The position numbers were made by a program, and so were the translations under genes. Shown here one piece after another: positions 34,125-43,987 of a stretch of 64,000 nucleotides of DNA. Origin of the DNA: Nonomuraea rubra (GTDB taxonomy: Bacteria > Actinomycetota > Actinomycetes > Streptosporangiales > Streptosporangiaceae); assembly GCF_014207985.1 (NCBI RefSeq), contig NZ_JACHMI010000001.1:124001-188000 (forward strand), written 5' to 3'. The first letter of the stretch is position 1, and the number at the start of each line of letters is the position of its first letter. The notes under the pieces were generated by a model, which was not told the DNA's origin, made no database searches, and was given only the letters and a program-made list of their open reading frames with translations.

Positions 34125-35583
34125 ACCGGGGCAGCGCCCGCTTGAGGATCTTGCCGGTGGGGCTCATCGGCAGCTCGTCCACGAACGACACGTGACGGGG
34201 ATACTTGTACGCCGCCACCCGCTCCCGTACGAAGTCGCGCAGCTCCTCGCAGGTCACCGGCGCGCGCAGGGCCACCACGGCCTCGATCTCCTCGCCCAGC
34301 CCGGGGTGCGGCACGCCGAACACGGCCGCCTGCCGCACCGCCGGGTGCTCGTAGAGCACCTCCTCGACCTCGCGCGGGTAGACGGTGTAGCCGCCGCGGA
34401 TGATCACGTCGCGGCGGCGGTCCACCAGGAAGAAGTAGCCGTCGCCGTCCACCCGCCCGAGGTCGCCGGTGTGGAACCAGCCGTCGCGGATCACCTCGGC
34501 CGTGGCCGCCGGGTCGTTCCAGTAGCCCTTCATCACGTTGGGGCCGCGCACCACGATCTCGCCGATCTCCCCGGCGGGCAGCTCGCGGCCGTCGTCGTCG
34601 ACGACCTTCATCTCGACACCCCTGATGGGCCAGCCGATCGAGCCCGGCCTGCGGTGCTGGCCGCCCCGGTTGGTCGCGGCGACGGGGGAGGTCTCGCTGA
34701 GCCCGTACCCCTCGACGATCTCGCAGCCGAACCTGGACTCGTACGCCCGCAGCACGTCCAGCGGCAGCGCCGCCCCGCCGGACGCGCAGACCCGCAACAT
34801 CGACATGTCGGAGGCGCCGGGATGGTCGAGCAGCGCGATGAACATGGTCGGCACCCCCTGGAAGACCGTCACCCCGTCACGCCGGATGACCTCCAGCGCC
34901 CGTCCGGGGTCGAAGCGGCCCAGCAGGGTCAGCCGGGCGCCCGCGTGCACGGTCGCGTTGAGCGAGCAGGTCTGCCCGAAGGTGTGGTAGAGCGGCAGCG
35001 CGCCGAGCACCACGTCGTCCACGCCGAGCGCGTGCATGCGGGCCACGGTGGCGGCGTTGCCGCCCAGGTTCGCGTGGGTGAGCTCGATGCCCTTGGGGCG
35101 GCCGGTGGTGCCGGAGGTGTAGTGCACGACCGCGGTGTCGTCGGCCTCCAGGTCGGCGATCTCGCGTTCGGCCGCGACCCCCCGCAGCAGCCGCCTGAAC
35201 TCGCCCGGCACCACGAAGAAGCAGTCGGTGCCCGCCGAGCCCGCCTCCGCCGTCTCGGCGAAGGCGTGCCAGGCGATCAGCAGCCGCGCCCCGCAGTCCC
35301 CCAGGTACGCGGCGATCTCGCGCCGCTTCAGCAGCGGGTCCAGCGGGACCACCACGGCCCCCAGCCGCAGCACCCCGTAGTAGACGACGCCGAACTCCGG
35401 CACGTTCGGCAACATGATCGCGACCCGGTCGCCGGGGCCGATCCCGCGGCACCGCAGCAGGCCCGCCAGGCGGGCGCTCAGCTCGTCGAGGGTGCCGTAG
35501 GTGAGCTGCGCCTCGTCCAGCGTGAGAACCGCTCTGCCGCCGAGCCGGGCAGCGGCGGTGTGGAGCCGGTCAGCGAGGTTCAT
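34102..35583 (-). CDS. AMP-forming acyl-CoA synthetase/ligase
   Basis: The 493-residue ligase activates a carboxylic acid to its CoA thioester through an acyl-adenylate. It shows the AMP-binding P-loop VVHYTSGTTGRPKGIELTH (~155-173), YGLSETSPVA (~310), the hinge region GWFHTGDLGRVDGDGYFFLV with DRRRDVIIRGG, and the catalytic lysine motif PTGKILKR near the C-terminus. The ATG at 35583 lies within the end of the PucR gene (14-bp overlap), so the two are co-transcribed. With the divergent Liv-type transporter this suggests activation of an imported organic acid; chain type cannot be told. Confidence 0.92.
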   Translation of the reverse strand: MNLADRLHTAAARLGGRAVLTLDEAQLTYGTLDELSARLAGLLRCRGIGPGDRVAIMLPNVPEFGVVYYGVLRLGAVVVPLDPLLKRREIAAYLGDCGARLLIAWHAFAETAEAGSAGTDCFFVVPGEFRRLLRGVAAEREIADLEADDTAVVHYTSGTTGRPKGIELTHANLGGNAATVARMHALGVDDVVLGALPLYHTFGQTCSLNATVHAGARLTLLGRFDPGRALEVIRRDGVTVFQGVPTMFIALLDHPGASDMSMLRVCASGGAALPLDVLRAYESRFGCEIVEGYGLSETSPVAATNRGGQHRRPGSIGWPIRGVEMKVVDDDGRELPAGEIGEIVVRGPNVMKGYWNDPAATAEVIRDGWFHTGDLGRVDGDGYFFLVDRRRDVIIRGGYTVYPREVEEVLYEHPAVRQAAVFGVPHPGLGEEIEAVVALRAPVTCEELRDFVRERVAAYKYPRHVSFVDELPMSPTGKILKRALPRFRAGTYG

Positions 35584-36934
35584 GGAACGACCGTACGTCC
35601 GAGATCCCACGGCTCTCATTGGTCGCGGCGGCCAGTCTTTTTTGTCCGGCATTGGTGGGCAGGGCATCATGCAGCGCGATGGCGACGAGCAACTCCACCA
35701 GATCGTTGATGGAGCGCAGACTGCGCCCGGTGCGCTCCTGGATGCGGCGCATGCGGTACTGCGCGGTGTTCGGATGGATCTGGAGGCGTTCGGCGGCGGT
35801 GCGCAGGTTCAGGTCCGCGGCGGCGAACGCCCTGATCGTGGCCGTCAGCACGCCGCCGCGCGCCCGGTCCTCCGACAGCAGCGACGTGATGCGCGGATCG
35901 ACCAGGTTGCGCGCGGTGTCGTCGGCCTTGAGCGCCAGGTACTGGAAGGGCGTGATCCTGGGCAGCGCCGCCACGCCGCCCTCCTCGGGCACGAAGTCCA
36001 GCACGGCCCTGGCCTCCTGGTAGGCCTGCGGGATCTGCGCGGCGCCCGCCGCGACGGTGCTGACGCCCATGGCCAGCCTGACCCCCTCGACGGCCAGGCT
36101 CTCCACCACGCCCTGCAGCCGGTCGCACAGCTCCTCGGCCCCCGTGCCGGGGCCGAGCACGGGAATGGCGACGATCTCCGAGCGGCGCACGACCGACAGC
36201 GTACGGGTGCCGTTCCCGGCGATCCTGGCGATGGCAGCGCACGCGGAGTGCCTGGCGTCCTCGGGATCGGCCGCCGACCCGGCCAGCACCGCGGTCACCA
36301 CGAGCAGCGGCGTGCGCGCGTCCTGGCCCAGGCCGTGCGCCTGCGCGGCCGCCACCTCCCTGCCCCGCGTGGGCGCGCACCCGGCCAGCAGCGTCTCCAG
36401 CAGGTCGCGGGTCTCGCGCACCGCCTCCGCCGCCGCGTACTGCTGGAACTCCATGTACGCGTTGGCCGCGTGCGTGCTGGCGAAGTCGCAGTACCGCATC
36501 AGCGGCGTCGCCAGGGACAGCGCCGCCTCGCGCCCGGCGTACGTGTGCCCGGCCCGCTCGACCACGGCCTCCCAGAACACCTGCTGCCCGACCCGGAAGG
36601 CGTTGATGTAGTCGGCCAGCGCCACGCCCGCCCTGGCCCGGCGCATGGCGGCGCGCCGGGTGAACGAGATGTCCTCGAACGTCACCGTGCGGTCCTCGAG
36701 GAGGACGCCCAGCTTGGCCCGGTAGTGCTTGACCACCTGATCCCGCACGTCGGCGTGGAAGGCGGGGCCCTGGGCGTCGTAGGCGGGGATCTCCTCCCGC
36801 ATCGTCGCGACCGCGACGCCGGCCAGCTCCTGGAGGTCGCCGAGCAACCCGGACAGGATGCGTGTGCGTTCCGCGCGTACGGCGGCTTCCACGGTGCTCG
36901 AACCAGTGGACATGCCGGGATGATCCATGGCCAT
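35570..36934 (-). CDS. PucR/CdaR family transcriptional regulator
   Basis: The ~454-residue activator ends with the PucR helix-turn-helix, residues ~390-440, containing LNLRTAAERLQIHPNTAQYR and MRRIQERTGRSL. The middle carries the GGDEF-like/CdaR region, and the N-terminal ~200 residues form a helical sensor. The start is uncertain: ATGs at 36934, 36928 and 36913 all lack a strong ribosome-binding site; I list the longest. It diverges from the liv-type operon by 157 bp containing two palindromes, and overlaps the acyl-CoA ligase downstream, so it likely controls both in response to the transported acid. Confidence 0.88.
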   Translation of the reverse strand: MAMDHPGMSTGSSTVEAAVRAERTRILSGLLGDLQELAGVAVATMREEIPAYDAQGPAFHADVRDQVVKHYRAKLGVLLEDRTVTFEDISFTRRAAMRRARAGVALADYINAFRVGQQVFWEAVVERAGHTYAGREAALSLATPLMRYCDFASTHAANAYMEFQQYAAAEAVRETRDLLETLLAGCAPTRGREVAAAQAHGLGQDARTPLLVVTAVLAGSAADPEDARHSACAAIARIAGNGTRTLSVVRRSEIVAIPVLGPGTGAEELCDRLQGVVESLAVEGVRLAMGVSTVAAGAAQIPQAYQEARAVLDFVPEEGGVAALPRITPFQYLALKADDTARNLVDPRITSLLSEDRARGGVLTATIRAFAAADLNLRTAAERLQIHPNTAQYRMRRIQERTGRSLRSINDLVELLVAIALHDALPTNAGQKRLAAATNESRGISDVRSFHEPR

Positions 36935-37007
36935 CGCCGCACGGTCAACGGGTCGTAACCGGGATGAGACCCAGCCTGTGCTCAGACGACAACTCGCCAG
37001 AAACATC

Positions 37008-37025
37008 TTGGGTCACCGTGCCCAA
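37008..37025. promoter_or_regulatory. TTGGG-8-CCCAA inverted repeat in PucR/Liv gap
   Basis: TTGGG at 37008-37012 and CCCAA at 37021-37025 lie midway between the divergent pucR and transporter starts, a position fitting an activator site for the PucR protein. The pairing is short, so this is tentative. Confidence 0.35.
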
Positions 37026-37066
37026 TGCGGCTGCTGACGAGCGGATCCTACGCTGAGCCCAACTTC

Positions 37067-37079
37067 AGAACATTGTTCT
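37067..37079. promoter_or_regulatory. Perfect 13-bp palindrome near the livG start
   Basis: AGAACA (37067-37072) and TGTTCT (37074-37079) flank a single T. It ends 12 bp before the livG-type ATG and abuts the ribosome-binding site CAGGAGG, so a bound protein would block transcription or a hairpin would affect translation. Confidence 0.5.
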
Positions 37080-37091
37080 CCAGGAGGCCGG

Positions 37092-37846
37092 ATGCTGGAG
37101 GTACACGATCTTACCGTTCGCTTCGGCGGCATCACCGCGCTGGACGGCGTGGGGTTCGGGGTGGCGGGCGGGGAGATGGTGGGGCTCATCGGGCCGAACG
37201 GCGCCGGCAAGACCACCCTGTTCAACTGCCTGACCCGGCGCTACACCCCCCAGGCCGGGACGATCACGTACGAGGGCAGGGACCTGACCGCCGTGGCCCC
37301 GCACGCCATCGTCGGGCTCGGCATCGCCAGGACCTTCCAGAACCTGGGCCTGTTCCCCCGCCTGTCCGTACGCGACAACGTGCTGGTCGGCGCGCACCAC
37401 AGGGGCCGCGCCGGCTTCTTCTCCGCCGGGCTGCGGCTGCCGGGCGTGGGCCGCGAGGAACGCGAGCTGCGCGCCGAGGCCGACGCCGTGCTGGAACGGC
37501 TGGGCCTGGCCGAGGTGGCCGCGCATCCGGCGACCGGGCTCCCGTTCGGCACCCTGAAACGCGTCGAGCTGGCCCGCGCGCTGATCGCCCGCCCCCGGCT
37601 GCTGCTCCTCGACGAGCCGGTGAACGGGCTGAACGCGGCCGAGGTGGACGAGTTCGCGGGCACGCTGGGGTCGATCCGCACCGAGTACGGCCTGACGGTC
37701 ATCGTGGTCGAGCACCACATGGGGTTCGTCATGGGCATCTGCGAGCGCATCGTCTGCCTCGACTTCGGCCGCAAGATCGCCGAAGGCCCGCCCGAGGAGG
37801 TCCAGCGGGACCCGGCCGTGATCGAGGCCTACCTGGGGACGGCGGC

Positions 37847-37850
<4 letters not shown>
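37092..37850 (+). CDS. livG: Branched-chain amino acid-type (HAAT) ABC transporter ATPase, LivG family
   Basis: The 252-residue ATPase has Walker [10 protein letters not shown] (~36-44), the LivG marker IARTFQNLGLF (~78-88) and Walker B LLLLDEPVNGLN. The signature motif is reduced to LPFGTLKRVELARAL instead of LSxGQ, a common LivG variant. The ATG at 37092 follows CAGGAGGCC. It starts a five-gene operon GFHMK with 4-bp overlaps. HAAT systems also move aromatic acids, urea and short organic acids; the neighbouring acyl-CoA ligase makes an organic acid substrate plausible. Confidence 0.92.
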
Positions 37851-38563
<713 letters not shown>

Positions 38564-38567
38564 CGCG

Positions 38568-39449
38568 ATGGCCGGATTCCTGCAGCAGGTCGTCGAGGGG
38601 CTCGGCGCGGGCGCCATCTACGCCAGCCTGGCGCTGGCCCTGGTGCTGATCTACCAGTTCACCGGGATCGTCAACTTCGCCCAGGGCGAGCTGGCCATGT
38701 TCTCCACCTACATCGCGTGGCAGTGCGTGGCCGCCGGCATGCCGTTCTGGCTGGCGCTGGTGGTGACGCTGGCCGTTTCGTTCGCCGGCGGGATGCTCAT
38801 CGAACGGGTCATCATCAGGCCGGTCGAGGGCGCGCCCGAGCTGACCATCGTGATCGTCACCGTCGGGCTGTTCATCTTCGTCAACGCCGCCGCCGGCTGG
38901 ATCTGGACGTTCCTCATCAAGGACTTCCCGAACCCGTTCCCCGGCGGCGCGCTGGAGGCGGTGGGCATCAGCGTGAGCTTCTCCACGCTGGGCGTGCTCG
39001 GCGTGGTGGCGCTGGTCATGGGGCTGCTGTACGTGCTCTTCCAGTACACCAAGATCGGGCTGGGCATGCGGGCCGTGGCCACGAACCCCGCCTCCGCCCG
39101 CCTGGTCGGCATCCGCGTGGGCCGTACGCTCGCGCTCGGCTGGGGCCTGGCCGCCACCGTCGGCGCCGTGTCAGGGGTGCTCGTGGCGCCGCTGCTGTTC
39201 CTGGAGCCGAACATGATGGGCGGCGTCCTCATCTACGCCTTCGCCGCCGCCACGCTCGGCGGCTTCGACAGCCCGCTCGGCGCGGTCACCGGCGGCCTGA
39301 TCGTGGGCGTCGCCGAGACGCTCGCCGGGGCCTACGTCGGCTTCATCGGGTCCGACCTCAAGGTGGGGGTGCCGCTGGTGATCATCCTCGGTGTGCTGCT
39401 GCTGCGGCCCCAGGGGCTCTTCGGCCGGGCGGCGGTGGAGCGGGCATGA
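38568..39449 (+). CDS. livH: HAAT ABC transporter permease, LivH family
   Basis: The 293-residue membrane protein starts MAGFLQQVVEGLGAGAIYAS, the family N-terminus, with about eight helices. NFAQGELAMFSTYIAWQ (~38-54) is the LivH signature, and a second conserved region is MRAVATNPASARLVGIRV. It overlaps the LivM start by ATGA. The pore is formed with LivM. No unusual features are seen. Confidence 0.93.
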   Translation: MAGFLQQVVEGLGAGAIYASLALALVLIYQFTGIVNFAQGELAMFSTYIAWQCVAAGMPFWLALVVTLAVSFAGGMLIERVIIRPVEGAPELTIVIVTVGLFIFVNAAAGWIWTFLIKDFPNPFPGGALEAVGISVSFSTLGVLGVVALVMGLLYVLFQYTKIGLGMRAVATNPASARLVGIRVGRTLALGWGLAATVGAVSGVLVAPLLFLEPNMMGGVLIYAFAAATLGGFDSPLGAVTGGLIVGVAETLAGAYVGFIGSDLKVGVPLVIILGVLLLRPQGLFGRAAVERA

Positions 39450-40444
39450 GCGCTACGAAAGTGCCGGTCAAGCCGGTCCCGGTCACCGAGCGGAAGAAGC
39501 CGGACTGGAAGTGGGCCGGGCTCGCCCTGCTCCTGGCCGCCGCCGCGATCTACGCGCCCTTCCAGCTCGTCCCCTTCCACGTCTTCCAGCTCACGATGGT
39601 GCTGGTGTACGCGGTGGTGCTGCTCGGGCTCAACCTCCTCGTCGGCCACGCGGGGCAGATCTCCCTCGGCCACGGTGCCTTCTTCGCCGTCGGCGCGTAC
39701 GCGGCCGCCATCCTCATGGACCGGTGGGCGGTGCCGTACCCGCTGACGCTGCCCGCCGCGGCGGCGGTGGCGTTCGTGCTGGGCCTCGCGCTCGGCGTGC
39801 CGGCCATGCGGCTGCGCGGCCTGTACCTGGCGCTGGTGACGCTCGCCATCGCGATCTTCCTCGTCCCGCTGCTGAAGCGGTTCGAGGAGCTGACCGGCGG
39901 CTCCATGGGCCTGACGCTGGCCAAGCCGGCGCCGCCCGCGTGGAGCGGGCTGGCCGAGGACCAGTGGCTGTACTTCCTCACGCTGGCCGTCGCCGTCGCC
40001 GCGTTCCTGCTGGCCGCCTCGCTGCTGCGCTCGCGGGTCGGCCGGGCCCTGCACGCCCTCAGGGACAACGAGACCGCGGCCGAGGTCATGGGCGTGCGGC
40101 TGTCGTTCTACAAGACGCTCGCGTTCGCCTGGAGCGCCATGTTCGCCGGAGCGGCGGGGTGTGTCTACACGTGGGTGATCGGGTTCGTCTCACCGGACTC
40201 GTTCACCGTGAACCTGTCGATCACCTTGCTGGCCGGCCTGGTCGTCGGCGGGCTCGGCTCGCTGTCCGGACCCGTGCTCGGCGGGTTGTTCGTCATGTTC
40301 GTGCCGAGCATCTCTCAGGACGTCAACGACGCGGCGCCCGGCGTCATCTTCGGCCTGCTGATCATCGCGGTGATGTACGTGGCCCCGACGGGGCTGGCCG
40401 GTCTGGCCGGGCGCTTGATCAAGAAGATTCCCCGGAAGGAGTAA
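39446..40444 (+). CDS. livM: HAAT ABC transporter permease, LivM family
   Basis: The 332-residue protein has a ~25-residue cytosolic N-terminus rich in lysine and proline, then about nine or ten helices. The LivM signature is GHAGQISLGHGAFFAVGAY (~68-86), with the coupling loop LHALRDNETAAEVMGVRLSF (~205-224). It overlaps the LivH gene by ATGA and is followed 6 bp later by the binding-protein gene. It pairs with LivH to form the translocation pore. Confidence 0.93.
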   Translation: MSATKVPVKPVPVTERKKPDWKWAGLALLLAAAAIYAPFQLVPFHVFQLTMVLVYAVVLLGLNLLVGHAGQISLGHGAFFAVGAYAAAILMDRWAVPYPLTLPAAAAVAFVLGLALGVPAMRLRGLYLALVTLAIAIFLVPLLKRFEELTGGSMGLTLAKPAPPAWSGLAEDQWLYFLTLAVAVAAFLLAASLLRSRVGRALHALRDNETAAEVMGVRLSFYKTLAFAWSAMFAGAAGCVYTWVIGFVSPDSFTVNLSITLLAGLVVGGLGSLSGPVLGGLFVMFVPSISQDVNDAAPGVIFGLLIIAVMYVAPTGLAGLAGRLIKKIPRKE

Positions 40445-40449
40445 GAGGG

Positions 40450-41730
40450 ATGCGAGTTTCTGCGATCGGCTGCACGGCGCTGCTCCTGCTCGCGGTCGCC
40501 GCCTGCGGGGGGCGCGACGCGGCCACCGGCGGCGGCACAGGAGGCACGGCCTCGGCCGGAGGCCAGTGTGCGGGGCAGCAGACCACCGGCATCACCGACA
40601 CGAGCATGAAACTGGGCGGCATCTACCCGCTGTCCGGCCCCGCCTCCGCCTATGGGGACATCCCCAAGGGCATCAAGGCGTACTTCGACTACGTCAACGC
40701 CGAGAAGGGCGGCATCGGCGGGCGCAAGGTCGAGTTCGTCGTCCGCGACGACGGCTACTCCCCGCCCAAGGCCGTCGAGGAGGCCCGCAGGCTGGTGGAG
40801 CAGGAGCAGGTCTTCGCCCTGTTCCAGACGCTCGGCACCCCCTCCACCGCCGCCACCTGGGACTACACCAACCAGCGCAAGGTCCCGCAGGTCTTCGTGG
40901 CCACCGGCGCCTCCATCTGGGGCACCGACACCGCCCACCCGTGGACGATCGGCTGGCAGCCCAACTACATCTCCGAGGCCCGCGTCTACGCGGCTTACCT
41001 GAAGAAGGAGAAGCCCGACGCCAAGGTCGCCGTGCTCTACCAGAACGACGACTTCGGCAAGGACCTGTTCGGCGGGTTCAAGCGGGCACTCGAGGGCACG
41101 CAGGTGCAGGTCGTGGCCGAGCAGAGCTACGAGGTCACCGACCCCAGCGTGGACCCGCAGATGCGCAACCTCGCCGAGTCCAAGGCCGACGTCTTCCTCA
41201 ACATCACCACGCCGAAGTTCGGCTCGCAGGCGCTGGCCGCCGACGCCAAGAACACCAAGTGGAACCCGCTGCACATCGTCAACAACGTCGCCGCCTCGAT
41301 CACGGTGCTCAAGCCGGTCGGGTTCGAGAACGTGCAGGGCGTCGTGTCGGCCACGTACTACAAGGACCCGAACGACCCGACGTGGGCGAACGACGCCGAG
41401 ATGCAGCTCTACAAGCAGAAGATGCAGCAGTACGCGCCGGGGGCCGACGTCAACGTGCCGTACCACACCTTCGGCTGGGCGGCGGCGAGCAGCTTCCACA
41501 AGGCCATGGAGGCGGCCGCCTGCCCGACCCGTGAGGGCCTGCGGGACTCCGTCCGCAACCTCAAGGGCGTCAAGGTGGACATGCTGCTGCCCGGGGTGAC
41601 GCTGGACACCGCGCAGGGTGACGGCTTCCCGATCGAGTCGATGCAGCTCATGACGTTCAAGGGAGAGCGGTGGGAGCTGTTCGGGGACGTGATCGACACC
41701 CGCAAGGAGTTCGGCCCGCTGGGCGGCTGA
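40450..41730 (+). CDS. livK: HAAT ABC transporter substrate-binding lipoprotein, LivK family
   Basis: The 426-residue protein has a lipoprotein signal with lipobox LAVAAC near residue 19, then a glycine/threonine linker and a Peripla_BP_6 fold beginning MKLGGIYPLSGPASAYGD. Typical later elements are VRDDGYSPPKAVEEARRLVE and VAVLYQNDDFGKDLF. This subgroup of LivK-like proteins often binds aromatic acids or amide-like compounds rather than leucine. It is the last gene of the operon, 8 bp from the convergent epimerase stop. GAGGG upstream of the ATG is the ribosome-binding site. Confidence 0.92.
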   Translation: MRVSAIGCTALLLLAVAACGGRDAATGGGTGGTASAGGQCAGQQTTGITDTSMKLGGIYPLSGPASAYGDIPKGIKAYFDYVNAEKGGIGGRKVEFVVRDDGYSPPKAVEEARRLVEQEQVFALFQTLGTPSTAATWDYTNQRKVPQVFVATGASIWGTDTAHPWTIGWQPNYISEARVYAAYLKKEKPDAKVAVLYQNDDFGKDLFGGFKRALEGTQVQVVAEQSYEVTDPSVDPQMRNLAESKADVFLNITTPKFGSQALAADAKNTKWNPLHIVNNVAASITVLKPVGFENVQGVVSATYYKDPNDPTWANDAEMQLYKQKMQQYAPGADVNVPYHTFGWAAASSFHKAMEAAACPTREGLRDSVRNLKGVKVDMLLPGVTLDTAQGDGFPIESMQLMTFKGERWELFGDVIDTRKEFGPLGG

Positions 41731-41737
41731 CGCGGCC

Positions 41738-42691
41738 TCAGGGCTTGATGGTGCCGGCCCGCACCAGCCAGCCGACCGCTTCGGAGACGGCCTCCAGCGA
41801 GGTGTACCGGGGCCGGTGCCCCAGCAGCCGCGCGGCCTTCTCCATGCTGCAGTGCGGGCTGTGCAGGATGTGGTCGTAGGTGACCTGCGCGTCGAACTCC
41901 GGCACCGTGCCCCGCCACTCCTCCCACGGCAGGAACGCCAGCCTGGCCTCCCTGCCGAACCATCCCGCCACCGCCCCGGCGAACCCGCGCAACGTCAGGG
42001 CGGTGGCGGCGACGGAGTGGAAGCTCTCCCCGACGGCCGCGGACGGGGCGGCCATGGCGTCCATGAACAGCCGCGCGACGTCGTCGGCGTGCACGTGCTG
42101 CACGGTCTCCATGCCCAGGTTGGGCAGCGCGACCTCGCTGCCCTCCGCGAGCTTCTGGAACACCTCGGGGTTCACGTTCCCGGCCGGGTTCACCGGCACC
42201 CAGCCCGGCCCGGTGATGTGCCCCGGATGGATGATCGTGACGGGGAACCCCTCCCGGTGGGCCCGGTCGAGCAGGTGGGCCTCGATGGCCGCCTTCCGGA
42301 TGCCGTACTCGCCGAAGGGCGCCCGCTTCGCCGCCTCGGTCGTCGGCACCTGCGCGCTCGGCCCGTGCACCCAGATCGTCCCGCAGTGCAGGAACTGCCG
42401 CACCCGCCCGGCGAGCGCGTCGGCGATCGCCCGGGCGCTCGGCTCGGTGAAGCAGATGAGGTCGATGACCACGTCGCCGCCCAGCTCGGCGATCCGCCGC
42501 CCGAAGCTCCCGTCGGCCTCCTCCGCCTCGCGGTCGGCGACGACGGTGGTGACCCGCTGCCAGGCACCGTGCGGGGTGTACGGCTCCCGCTTCCCCCGGC
42601 TCACGTTGACGACCTCATGCCCGGCCTCGACCAGGCGGGGGATGAGGTACGTACCGATGTGCCCACTGCCGCCGATCACCACAACACGCAT
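41738..42691 (-). CDS. NAD(P)-dependent epimerase/dehydratase (extended SDR)
   Basis: The 317-residue protein has an N-terminal Rossmann fold with GGSGHIGTYLIPRLVEAGHE (~8-27), and the catalytic YxxxK is Y-G-I-R-K in FGEYGIRKAAIE (~130-141). Members act on nucleotide sugars or reduce/oxidise other hydroxyl groups. It is convergent with the livK-type gene (7-bp gap) and 18 bp after the next upstream gene start region, with that gene (42710-43342) on the same strand. Substrate is unclear; no sugar-biosynthesis partner is adjacent. Confidence 0.87.
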   Translation of the reverse strand: MRVVVIGGSGHIGTYLIPRLVEAGHEVVNVSRGKREPYTPHGAWQRVTTVVADREAEEADGSFGRRIAELGGDVVIDLICFTEPSARAIADALAGRVRQFLHCGTIWVHGPSAQVPTTEAAKRAPFGEYGIRKAAIEAHLLDRAHREGFPVTIIHPGHITGPGWVPVNPAGNVNPEVFQKLAEGSEVALPNLGMETVQHVHADDVARLFMDAMAAPSAAVGESFHSVAATALTLRGFAGAVAGWFGREARLAFLPWEEWRGTVPEFDAQVTYDHILHSPHCSMEKAARLLGHRPRYTSLEAVSEAVGWLVRAGTIKP

Positions 42692-42709
42692 GGGCTCAGC
42701 GTAGCCCCA

Positions 42710-43342
42710 TCAGACCGGCCCGCGACGCGCCCGCAGGATCGGGACGCCGTCCCCCTCCAGCTCGTCGCAGTGCGCCTCGCGCCCGGTCATCGCCATGATC
42801 AGGGCGACGGTACGCCCGGACACGACCGCCCCCGAGCCCGTCTCGAACGGCCCGTCGGTGGCGACGAGCCGCAGCCCGCCGATCCGCCCCTTGGCCTTCA
42901 CCACCTGGTCCGATCCCCGGTAGTACTCGGCCAGCCGCGTGACGGTCTCGACCGGGTAGTCCCGGCGGATGCCCAGGGGGCGGCGGATGTCCTCCCCGTG
43001 CACGATCGTCTCCCCGAGCATCGCCACTCCGGGCAGAGGCGGTGAGGTCGTGCTGGTGACGACGCGCTCGAAGCGTTCCAGGGTCTCGGCCCCGTCGGCG
43101 CCCAGATGCTCGGCCAGCCGCATCGCCACCTGCTTGTCGAAGTCGAACCGGCAGCGGATCACGCCCGCCAGCCACCGCAGCGGGGTGAGGCTGGCCCCGG
43201 CCGTCAGGTGGGCGAGCACCTCGCGGACCGTCAGCCCGTCGCACAACGACGGCGTCGCCCACCGCTCCTCCGCCAGGCCGGCCAGGTCGGCGGCGAGGGC
43301 GGCGCGCTCGGCGTGGACCGGTGCCCAGGCTGTCTCTGTCAT
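42710..43342 (-). CDS. Mycothiol-dependent maleylpyruvate isomerase-like protein (TIGR03083/DinB-like)
   Basis: The 210-residue protein has the family N-terminal helix bundle: ERAALAADLAGLAEERWATP, SLCDGLTVREVLAHLTAG (~33-50) and the metal-ligand region AMLGETIVHGEDIRRPLGI with histidine and aspartate (~110-128). Related proteins use mycothiol, the actinomycete thiol, in isomerase or transferase reactions. The ATG at 43342 is followed by MTETAWAPVHAERAA. A 16-bp perfect palindrome lies 50-65 bp upstream. It is on the same strand as the epimerase downstream (18 bp) and may be co-transcribed with it. Confidence 0.85.
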   Translation of the reverse strand: MTETAWAPVHAERAALAADLAGLAEERWATPSLCDGLTVREVLAHLTAGASLTPLRWLAGVIRCRFDFDKQVAMRLAEHLGADGAETLERFERVVTSTTSPPLPGVAMLGETIVHGEDIRRPLGIRRDYPVETVTRLAEYYRGSDQVVKAKGRIGGLRLVATDGPFETGSGAVVSGRTVALIMAMTGREAHCDELEGDGVPILRARRGPV

Positions 43343-43391
43343 GACCGGACGTCTCTCCCTGATCTGGTTCGTCGTGCTCACCAGGGGAGAC

Positions 43392-43407
43392 TTCCGCCGC
43401 GGCGGAA
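43392..43407. promoter_or_regulatory. Perfect 16-bp palindrome
   Basis: TTCCGCCGCGGCGGAA is fully self-complementary and lies 50 bp upstream of the isomerase-like gene start, in an operator-like position. A GC-rich palindrome can also occur by chance in this base composition, but the TT/AA edges add support. Confidence 0.45.
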
Positions 43408-43420
43408 ACTCATCGGGTGG

Positions 43421-43444
43421 CCGTACCGGTTCTACACGGTACGG
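43421..43444. terminator. 8-bp perfect hairpin at the end of the DUF5317-like gene
   Basis: CCGTACCG (43421-43428) pairs with CGGTACGG (43437-43444) over an 8-base loop. It straddles the stop codon of the minus-strand gene ending at 43432, consistent with a terminator for it. Confidence 0.5.
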
Positions 43445-43935
43445 GGTGCTCGCATGCCGGCGGCGATCAGCCAGCCGATCCCGGCCACGAGCAGCAGGTC
43501 GCCCACGCTGATCAGCAGGTGCGTGCCCGGCACCGGGATCACGTCGCCGAGCCAGGGCAGCCGGGTGGCGGCGTCCATCACCTCGTGCTTGGGCGTCTCC
43601 CCGCTCGTGCCGGCGAAGGGCATGCGCCCGTTCACCAGAATGGCCAGGCCGTTCATCGCGCCGCCCGCGAGGATCACGGCGAGAGGCGGCCGGACCGGGC
43701 ATCCGGGGTCGCGCAGGTTGAGCAGTCCCCAGACGCCGACCAGGACGAAGACCGGCCCGATCAGGGAAAGGCCGAACAGGGTCACTCCGGCGAATTGCGC
43801 CGCTTGCAGCAGGGCCGCGGCCAGCAGCAGCGGCAACGCCTTGAGCCGCAGGTCGGCGAGGTGGTGCAGCCGGCCTCCGAAGAGGTAGCCGAGGGCCGCG
43901 CCCAGCAGTACGGGCGCGGCCATGAGCAGGATCAT
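43432..43935 (-). CDS. DUF5317-like membrane protein
   Basis: The 167-residue protein has four or five hydrophobic segments. The pattern GYLFGGRLHHLADLRLKALP, followed by LLLAAALLQ and later GAMNGLAILVNGRMPFAG, matches actinobacterial DUF5317 proteins as I remember them (GRL..LADLRLR and NGGMP). The ATG at 43935 (MILLMAAPVLLG) is chosen because the open frame upstream to 44061 is arginine-rich and reads as non-coding, overlapping the FAD enzyme end. An alternative ATG is at 43923. Function is unknown. Confidence 0.75.
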   Translation of the reverse strand: MILLMAAPVLLGAALGYLFGGRLHHLADLRLKALPLLLAAALLQAAQFAGVTLFGLSLIGPVFVLVGVWGLLNLRDPGCPVRPPLAVILAGGAMNGLAILVNGRMPFAGTSGETPKHEVMDAATRLPWLGDVIPVPGTHLLISVGDLLLVAGIGWLIAAGMRAPRTV

Positions 43936-43987
43936 CCGCCGTCGAGGGCCGGGGCGCCGGCGGTCCGGCGCGGCTCCATCATCACGT

